From JBBRXJ01 sp038248505 (lineage in GTDB: Bacteria > Bacteroidota > Bacteroidia > Bacteroidales > JBBRXJ01): a stretch of 35,994 nt of DNA. The notes under the pieces were generated by a model. That model was given only the letters and a program-made list of their open reading frames with translations, was not told the DNA's origin and made no database searches. Below are positions 30,656 through 35,994 of this stretch, in pieces (positions within the stretch are counted from its first letter, which is position 1; each line of letters begins with the position of its first letter). A program made the position numbers and the translations under genes. The DNA is taken from assembly GCA_038248505.1 (NCBI GenBank), contig JBBRXJ010000032.1, positions 1 to 35,994 on the forward strand, in the 5' to 3' direction.

Positions 30656-32143
30656 TTATTTTTTTTCTTTCAGATTGCTAACATATTGATGTATCCCTTT
30701 TGCAGCCTTGCGTCCATCACCCATAGCAAGAATAACAGTTGCACCACCTCGTACAATATCTCCACCTGCAAAAATACCCGGTATAGTGCTTTCCATTGTA
30801 TCTTTATTAACCTTTATAGTACCCCATTCTGTAATATCTAATTCAGGTAAACTGGCTGGTATAAGTGGATTTGGAGATACCCCAATACTTACCACTACAG
30901 TATCAACATCAATATCAAAATCGCCATTTTCAACCGGTACTGGTCTTCTACGTCCAGATGCATCAGGCTCTCCAAGTTCCATGCGTTGTATACGTGTTCG
31001 GTTTACCATTCCTTTTTGATCGGCAAAATATTCGAGCGGATTGTGTAGTAACATAAACTCAATGCCTTCTTCTTGTGCGTGTTTTATCTCTTCTGCTCGT
31101 GCAGGCATTTCTTCTAATGACCGGCGATAAATAATCATAGCCCGATCAGCACCCAATCGTTTTGCAGTACGCACAGAGTCCATTGCGGTATTACCACCTC
31201 CAACTACGGCAACATTTTTTCCGATAATAACGGGAGTATCATATGCAGGATCCGCAGCTTTCATTAGATTGATGCGCGTAAGATATTCATTCGAGGATAA
31301 TATTCCATTGAAATTTTCTCCAGGGATATTCATGAATTTTGGCAATCCAGCTCCACTGCCAACAAAGAATGCTACAAAACCTTCATTACGGAGGTCATCA
31401 AAGCTAGCTGTTCGTCCTACTACAAAATCGGTCTCAAATTTCACACCCATCTTTCGTAAATTGTTTATCTCAACATCAACAATCTCATTGGGTAAGCGGA
31501 ATTCGGGAATTCCATACTTTAAAACGCCACCAATTTCATGAAGTGCTTCAAAGACGGTAATGTCATATCCTAATTTTATTAAATCACCCGCAACAGATAA
31601 GCCAGCAGGCCCTGATCCAATAACGGCCACTTTATAACCATTACTTTTGGCAACTTCGGGGATAGATATTTTACCACTATTACGTTCAAAATCTGCTGCA
31701 AAACGTTCTAAATTACCAATAGCAACAGGTGTTTTCTTTAACTTTTGCGTGTAAAAACATTGGCTTTCACATTGCACTTCTTGCGGACAAACTCTTCCGC
31801 ATACTGCGGGTAAAGCATTTGTTTCTTTTAAAGCTTTTGCTGCCTCTAAGAATTCGCCTCGCTCAATATTCTTAATAAATTTGGGTATGTTTATTCCAAC
31901 CGGACAACCATTTATACATGTTGGATCAATGCAATCGAGGCAGCGACTTGCTTCATGCATCGCTGCTTCTTTTGTGAGTCCAATATTCACTTCAACGCTA
32001 TTGCAATTTCTTATATGCGCTTCCTGTTCAGGCATCTTTACACGCTCACGTGATGTTCGATCTTTTGCCTTCATCGTCTTACGCAATTCTTCACGCCATG
32101 CTTGTTTGCGCTCTTCTTCCAAATGTTTTAGTATATCTTCCAT
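30656..32143 (-). CDS. NfnB-type / GltD-like NADPH:ferredoxin flavoprotein subunit
   Basis: A 495-residue flavoprotein annotated in many genomes as the glutamate synthase small subunit. The N-terminal ferredoxin-like part binds two [4Fe-4S] clusters (CLDCIDPTCINGCPVG and CGRVCPQEVQCESQC). The FAD site is VAVIGSGPAGLSVAGDL, the NADPH site is VAVVGGGNTAMDS, and the closing motif is GIFAGGDIVRGGATVILAMG. No large glutamate synthase subunit is present; instead the gene follows nfnA by 7 bp. That pairing is the signature of NfnAB, the electron-bifurcating NADH-dependent ferredoxin:NADP oxidoreductase. Glutamate synthase activity cannot be excluded, but the context argues for Nfn. Confidence 0.88.
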   Translation of the reverse strand: MEDILKHLEEERKQAWREELRKTMKAKDRTSRERVKMPEQEAHIRNCNSVEVNIGLTKEAAMHEASRCLDCIDPTCINGCPVGINIPKFIKNIERGEFLEAAKALKETNALPAVCGRVCPQEVQCESQCFYTQKLKKTPVAIGNLERFAADFERNSGKISIPEVAKSNGYKVAVIGSGPAGLSVAGDLIKLGYDITVFEALHEIGGVLKYGIPEFRLPNEIVDVEINNLRKMGVKFETDFVVGRTASFDDLRNEGFVAFFVGSGAGLPKFMNIPGENFNGILSSNEYLTRINLMKAADPAYDTPVIIGKNVAVVGGGNTAMDSVRTAKRLGADRAMIIYRRSLEEMPARAEEIKHAQEEGIEFMLLHNPLEYFADQKGMVNRTRIQRMELGEPDASGRRRPVPVENGDFDIDVDTVVVSIGVSPNPLIPASLPELDITEWGTIKVNKDTMESTIPGIFAGGDIVRGGATVILAMGDGRKAAKGIHQYVSNLKEKK

Positions 32144-32150
32144 CCTAAAA

Positions 32151-32981
32151 TTATGCTTTTTGTGTGGCTAAATAGGCTTCATATGCTGTATGTTCTTCAT
32201 CTCGGTAACCTGAGAGGCGCATGATCATTTCATCAAAATCAATTTTGTGGGCATCAAATTCAGGGCCATCAACACAAACAAATTTGGTCTTCCCATCAAC
32301 TGTAACACGGCATGCACCGCACATTCCTGTTCCATCTACCATAATGGTATTTAAACTTGCAAAGGCTGGAATGTTATATTTTTTAGCTGTAAGCGATGCA
32401 AATTTCATCATTATGGCTGGTCCTATAGTTACTGCTAGATCTACCTTCTCTTTTGCTATTACCTCTTCCATACCATTGGTTACAAGGCCTTTGTTGCCAT
32501 ACGAACCATCGTCGGTCATAATAATTACTTCATGTGAATGGGCACGCATCTCTTTTTCAAGAATCAGTAAACTCTTATTTCGTGCTGCAAGTACGGTATA
32601 TACTTTATTCCCTTCTTTGGTAAGTGCCTCAACAATGGGTAGGAGTGGAGCTATGCCAACGCCTCCTCCTGCACATAATACGGTTCCGTACTTTTTAATA
32701 TGTGTGGCCTGACCTAGTGGTCCCACAACATCAGCAACCGAATCGCCTGCATTTAAAGAAGCCAAACGGTGTGATGTTACTCCAACTCGTTGTATGATCA
32801 GTGTGATTGTACCCTTGTTAAGGTCTGCGCCTGAAATAGTTAATGGAACACGTTCTCCTTTTTTATCAATTTTAACAATCACAAAATGGCCCGCTTTACG
32901 TGCTTTTGCAATGCGCGGTGCCTCAATCACCAATCGTACCACATTCTCTGATAGAAACTCTTTCTCAATAATCTTATTCAT
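32151..32981 (-). CDS. NfnA / PyrK-like FAD/NAD(P)-binding [2Fe-2S] subunit
   Basis: A 276-residue reductase of the PyrK/SudB/NfnA family. The FAD-binding barrel has RVPLTISG and GPLGQ, and the NAD(P) domain has GGGVGIAPLLPI. The C-terminus holds the [2Fe-2S] ligands in DGTGMCGACRVTV and FVCVDGPEFDAH, where an aspartate in place of a cysteine is characteristic of NfnA. ATG 32981 (MNKIIEKEFLSENVVRL) is chosen; an ATG at 33041 would overlap ddl and add a non-family basic leader. It is 25 bp after ddl and 7 bp before nfnB, so co-transcription is very likely. The pair implies ferredoxin-linked redox balancing, typical of anaerobic or fermentative metabolism. Confidence 0.88.
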   Translation of the reverse strand: MNKIIEKEFLSENVVRLVIEAPRIAKARKAGHFVIVKIDKKGERVPLTISGADLNKGTITLIIQRVGVTSHRLASLNAGDSVADVVGPLGQATHIKKYGTVLCAGGGVGIAPLLPIVEALTKEGNKVYTVLAARNKSLLILEKEMRAHSHEVIIMTDDGSYGNKGLVTNGMEEVIAKEKVDLAVTIGPAIMMKFASLTAKKYNIPAFASLNTIMVDGTGMCGACRVTVDGKTKFVCVDGPEFDAHKIDFDEMIMRLSGYRDEEHTAYEAYLATQKA

Positions 32982-33006
32982 ATTCTTTGTCTTTACTCTT
33001 TTATCT

Positions 33007-33999
33007 TTACGCTTTCTTCTTCTTACTAATAGCATTTTCAATCACCATAGCAAAAACTTCTTTTGGGTCTTTTCCCATTGCTCGTATTTGCTGAGGAATA
33101 ATACTGTTCTGACTCATTCCGGGTACACTATTTACTTCAAGAAAATAAGGTATGTCGTTTTTTATTATAAAGTCGATGCGCACAATACCGCTACAGTCGA
33201 ACCAATCATAAATTTTAGAGGATAAAATTTGAATTTGTGATGTCATTTCTGCACCAATCTGAGCAGGTGTTATTTCTTCACTCATCCCGCTTGTATACTT
33301 CGCTTCGTAATCAAAAAAATCTTTTTTACTTACAATTTCGGTGACAGGAAAAATGATTTCTTGATTCTCAAATTTATATACCCCACAAGTAACTTCGCGG
33401 CCTTTTATGTATTCTTCAATAAGTATTTCATTGTCTTCTTTAAAAGCTTCGCTAATGGCTTTTTCCATTTCACTAATTTGATTTACTTTGCTTACGCCAA
33501 AACTGGAGCCTGCTTCGTTAGGTTTTACAAAACAAGGTAAGCCTAATTCAGTTATAACAAGGGGAAAATTAATAGTATCTTTTTTGCGAAATATCAGCGT
33601 TTTTGATGTTTCAACACCAAAATGACGAAGATAAATCTTACTTACATATTTGTTGAAGGTAACTGCTGAAGAGCATACTCCACATGATGTATATGGGAGA
33701 TTTAGTAGCTCAAAATACGATTGCAATACACCATCTTCACCAGGATTGCCATGTATACTGATAAAAACACAATCGAATTGCAGTCGTTTACCATTTATTG
33801 TTAGGGAAAAATCTTCGCGATTAACAGGTATATCCTGAATTCCATCGCTCTTACCAAGCCAATGGTTACCAATAATACTTATGATGTAGATATCATAAAC
33901 GTTCTGATCAATCATGTGGCTGAGTTGTTCAGCACTCTTAAGTGAGATTACACTCTCTGATTGATTGCCACCAGTAACAATGGCTATTTTCTTTTTCAT
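33007..33999 (-). CDS. ddl: D-alanine--D-alanine ligase
   Basis: An ATP-grasp ligase that makes the D-Ala-D-Ala dipeptide for peptidoglycan. The N-terminal domain has IVTGGNQSESVISLKSAEQL and the signature HGNPGEDGVLQ. The ATP-grasp part includes PCFVKPNEAGSSFGVSKV, EDNEILIEEYIKGREVTCGV and the metal-binding RIDFIIKNDIPYFLEVNSVPGMS. The 330-residue length is normal. It heads an operon with nfnA, nfnB and the DHOD-like gene, an unusual pairing of cell-wall and redox genes. Upstream, 212 bp separate it from the rluD-type gene. Confidence 0.95.
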   Translation of the reverse strand: MKKKIAIVTGGNQSESVISLKSAEQLSHMIDQNVYDIYIISIIGNHWLGKSDGIQDIPVNREDFSLTINGKRLQFDCVFISIHGNPGEDGVLQSYFELLNLPYTSCGVCSSAVTFNKYVSKIYLRHFGVETSKTLIFRKKDTINFPLVITELGLPCFVKPNEAGSSFGVSKVNQISEMEKAISEAFKEDNEILIEEYIKGREVTCGVYKFENQEIIFPVTEIVSKKDFFDYEAKYTSGMSEEITPAQIGAEMTSQIQILSSKIYDWFDCSGIVRIDFIIKNDIPYFLEVNSVPGMSQNSIIPQQIRAMGKDPKEVFAMVIENAISKKKKA

Positions 34000-34211
34000 T
34001 TTCTATCCTCAAATTAATTCTAAATAAAAGCATACTATATTAGATGCTTCATTTTAGTATTCATACCATCTAATTCACAGGGATAAAAATATGTTTTTTT
34101 TATTGTTTTAGACCTTTTTGTTAGAATTTGTTTATAAAAAAACAAAATACAATAAATGAGATTGTTATGATAGGTATTTGGTACTATTGGGGAGCTGAAA
34201 ATAAATAAGTA

Positions 34212-35255
34212 TTATCCGCGCCCTTTTACATACCCGCGCCATTTTTCAATAATAGCTTTCATATCATCAGGGATATCAGAATCAAATACCATGCGTTTTT
34301 TAGTTGCTGGATGATCAAATGCTAATGATTTAGCATGCAATGCGGTTCGGGGACAGAGTGCAAAACAATTCTCAACAAATTGTTTGTATTTTGGGAAGGT
34401 AGTTCCTTTTAGTATCTTATCGCCACTGTAGGTGTCATCATTAAAGAGCGGATGTCCTATATGTTCAAAATGGGCACGTATTTGATGGGTTCGTCCTGTC
34501 TCCAATTTACATTCAATTAAATTAACATAGGCAAAACGTTCTAATACCTTCCAATGTGTTATTGCATGTTTACCTTGAGTTTCATCGGTATATACATCCA
34601 TTTTTTTACGGTCTTTCTGACTACGACCAATATTTCCAATAATGGTGCCTTCATCTTCAGGCATATCGCCCCAAACAAGGGCATGGTAGCGACGATCAAC
34701 AGTATGATTAAAAAACTGTTTTGCTAATTTATTTAAAGCAATTTCGTTTTTAGCTACTAATAGTATTCCTGAGGTATTTTTATCAATACGATGTACTAAG
34801 CCAGGACGCAATTCACCTGAGGCATATCCGGGAAGGTCTTTAAAATGCCATATCAATGCGTTCACCAAAGTACCTGTGTAATTACCATGACCAGGATGAA
34901 CTACCATGCCGGGCTTTTTATTTACCATAGCAACATGCTCATCTTCATAAATAATATCGATAGGAATATTCTCAGCTAAAAGCTCAAAAACGCGAGGAGG
35001 TTGTGGTAAAACAATGGAAATAATATCAAGTGGTTTTACCTGATAACTTGATTTTACAGCTTTGTCGTTTACTAGAATACTATCAGCATCGGCAGCAGCT
35101 TGTATACGACTGCGGGATATTCCTTCAATGCGATTTACTAAAAACTTATCTATTCGAACGAGGCTTTGTCCTTTATCAACCGCGATCCGGTAATGCTCGT
35201 AAAGTTCTTGTTGGTCTTGATCGTTAAGATCTAATTCTTCGTCTTCTTGTTTCAC
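34212..35255 (-). CDS. RluD-type 23S rRNA pseudouridine synthase
   Basis: Converts specific uridines in 23S rRNA to pseudouridine. An S4 RNA-binding domain lies at about residues 30-85 (RIDKFLVNRIEGISRSRIQ). The catalytic aspartate is Asp158 in GLVHRIDKNTSGILLV, and the RluA-family motifs KKPGMVVHPGHG and ETGRTHQIRAH are intact. A 20-residue acidic N-terminus precedes the S4 domain. The start codon is GTG: an in-frame stop lies 18-21 bp upstream and no ATG is available. It is closest to RluD, but RluC-like specificity cannot be excluded. Confidence 0.9.
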   Translation of the reverse strand: MKQEDEELDLNDQDQQELYEHYRIAVDKGQSLVRIDKFLVNRIEGISRSRIQAAADADSILVNDKAVKSSYQVKPLDIISIVLPQPPRVFELLAENIPIDIIYEDEHVAMVNKKPGMVVHPGHGNYTGTLVNALIWHFKDLPGYASGELRPGLVHRIDKNTSGILLVAKNEIALNKLAKQFFNHTVDRRYHALVWGDMPEDEGTIIGNIGRSQKDRKKMDVYTDETQGKHAITHWKVLERFAYVNLIECKLETGRTHQIRAHFEHIGHPLFNDDTYSGDKILKGTTFPKYKQFVENCFALCPRTALHAKSLAFDHPATKKRMVFDSDIPDDMKAIIEKWRGYVKGRG

Positions 35256-35377
35256 AAGAGTATATTTATTTAGTTAATTGGTCTTGTGTAACTTTTATGT
35301 GCAAAACCTTTGTTTCAATTTATATTCATGTCCTTTTGTGCAACCTCCTTTAAATTTGTCCTGGTAGCATGAAAGTT

Positions 35378-35994
35378 TCATCTTCTAATAATAAATTTAC
35401 GGCTTACTAACCTGCCATCGGTTGTGGTAATGTGAATAATGTAAATGCCTTCTGAAAAGCCTTGTAAAGATATTTCAGCGAAGAATTCTGTTGCGGAATA
35501 TAGTGCGGAACCCTGCATATTAAATATCCGTACAGATGAAATTTCGATACCATCATCTAAAGTATAAGCAAGATACTCATCTGCTGGATTTGGGTAAATA
35601 GTTACATTGATGTCTTTATTGTCTTTAATTTCTTCTATTGCAACTATTTTGCTTGGCTTTTTCCCTACAACTGGATGCATCATGAGTGCTCCACTAAAAC
35701 CTGAACCTTCCCATACATTACTTAACTGATAAAAAAGTTTTGATTTGGCATTTCGATTAAGGTCAAATCCAATATTTAAAAATTTATCTTTTACCTGCTG
35801 CCAACCTATATAATATTTGCCTTGCAAAACAAGTGGGCTGGTGAGAAAAAAACGTTGGAATTCATTTAAGCCTGAATATAATGGGCGAATACCAGCTTGC
35901 GAGTAAATTACAGAACCAGGTAAACCGCTGTTATCATTCCACATCATGAGTGTAAAAGGAGTATTTACAAGAGTAGAATCAGCTGACCGATTAA
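35378..35994 (-). CDS. T9SS-sorted secreted protein, C-terminal part (cut by window edge)
   Basis: The reading frame stays open to the end of the window, so this is the 3' part of a longer gene; an ATG at 35947 is only an internal methionine. The final ~75 residues are a type A Por sorting domain: IYPNPADEYLAYTL, VRIFNMQGSALYS, GFSEGIYIIHI and VSRKFIIRR. Before it is a beta-rich domain common just ahead of such signals (NDNSGLPGSVIYSQ, GKYYIGWQQ and LNIGFDLNRNA). The protein is expected to be exported by the type IX system and anchored or released at the surface. The N-terminal functional domain is not visible. Confidence 0.82.
   Translation of the reverse strand, partial: NRSADSTLVNTPFTLMMWNDNSGLPGSVIYSQAGIRPLYSGLNEFQRFFLTSPLVLQGKYYIGWQQVKDKFLNIGFDLNRNAKSKLFYQLSNVWEGSGFSGALMMHPVVGKKPSKIVAIEEIKDNKDINVTIYPNPADEYLAYTLDDGIEISSVRIFNMQGSALYSATEFFAEISLQGFSEGIYIIHITTTDGRLVSRKFIIRR

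Noticed and set aside
30656..32143. Glutamate synthase small subunit (gltD)
   Set aside because: No large subunit is present and the gene is packed with an NfnA-type partner, so NfnB is the better call; not fully excluded.
32221..32712. Open reading frame of 163 codons on the plus strand inside nfnA
   Set aside because: It is an antisense shadow of nfnA, rich in Ser/Ile/Val as expected from complementing coding DNA, with no motif or promoter.

Overview
This AT-rich window reads as core chromosome of a Bacteroidota bacterium. The evidence is two proteins ending in type IX secretion (Por) sorting domains, the rpmB-rpmG-DUF4295-ftsY-rimO block typical of the phylum, a DUF5606 protein, -7 promoter elements of the form TANNTTTG, start codons without Shine-Dalgarno sequences, and a Bacteroidota-type Tgt. 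MqnE points to the futalosine route to menaquinone, which would suit lineages outside the flavobacteria (inference). I see no prophage, insertion sequence, CRISPR array, tRNA or rRNA.

Layout. 1-2.1 kb: a PAS/PAS sensor histidine kinase cut by one in-frame TAA. 2.6-5.6 kb (+): L28, L33, a 51-aa DUF4295 protein, a terminator, then FtsY and RimO. 5.6-10.4 kb (-): a polyprenyl-phosphate sugar synthase (GT2), a 928-aa GT39 membrane glycosyltransferase with a degenerate N-terminal GT-A-like domain and C-terminal TPRs, and mqnE. 10.5-13.3 kb (-): rpmH with its own promoter and terminator, then a membrane GT2, an ECF sigma factor and rsmG as one operon. 13.5-15.7 kb (+): tgt and an LptF/LptG-type permease. 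15.7-19.3 kb: a repeat-rich gap, ispE (-), dnaB (+) and a YjjG-type HAD phosphatase (-). 19.8-21.0 kb: a small uncharacterised protein and a NarL-type regulator whose receiver lacks the phosphorylation residues. 21.5-26.6 kb: gyrA with a strong terminator, then an M3 peptidase and a DUF5606 protein (-). 27.1-29.6 kb: a secreted beta-helix T9SS protein. 29.6-34.0 kb (-): ddl, nfnA, nfnB and a dihydroorotate-dehydrogenase-like flavoprotein, tightly packed. 34.2-36.0 kb (-): an RluD-type pseudouridine synthase and the 3' end of a second T9SS protein, cut by the window edge.

Functionally most of the window is translation (L28, L33, L34, RimO, RsmG, Tgt, RluD), replication (DnaB, GyrA), protein targeting (FtsY), envelope and glycan work (two GT2s, GT39, LptG-like, Ddl) and cofactor supply (IspE, MqnE). 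The least ordinary parts are the NfnAB/DHOD-like operon, the receiver-dead regulator, the three-part GT39 protein, the stop-interrupted kinase and the GC-rich intergenic repeats. I did not find a clear new defence or mobile system; the strongest candidate for an undescribed unit is the Nfn plus DHOD-like operon.
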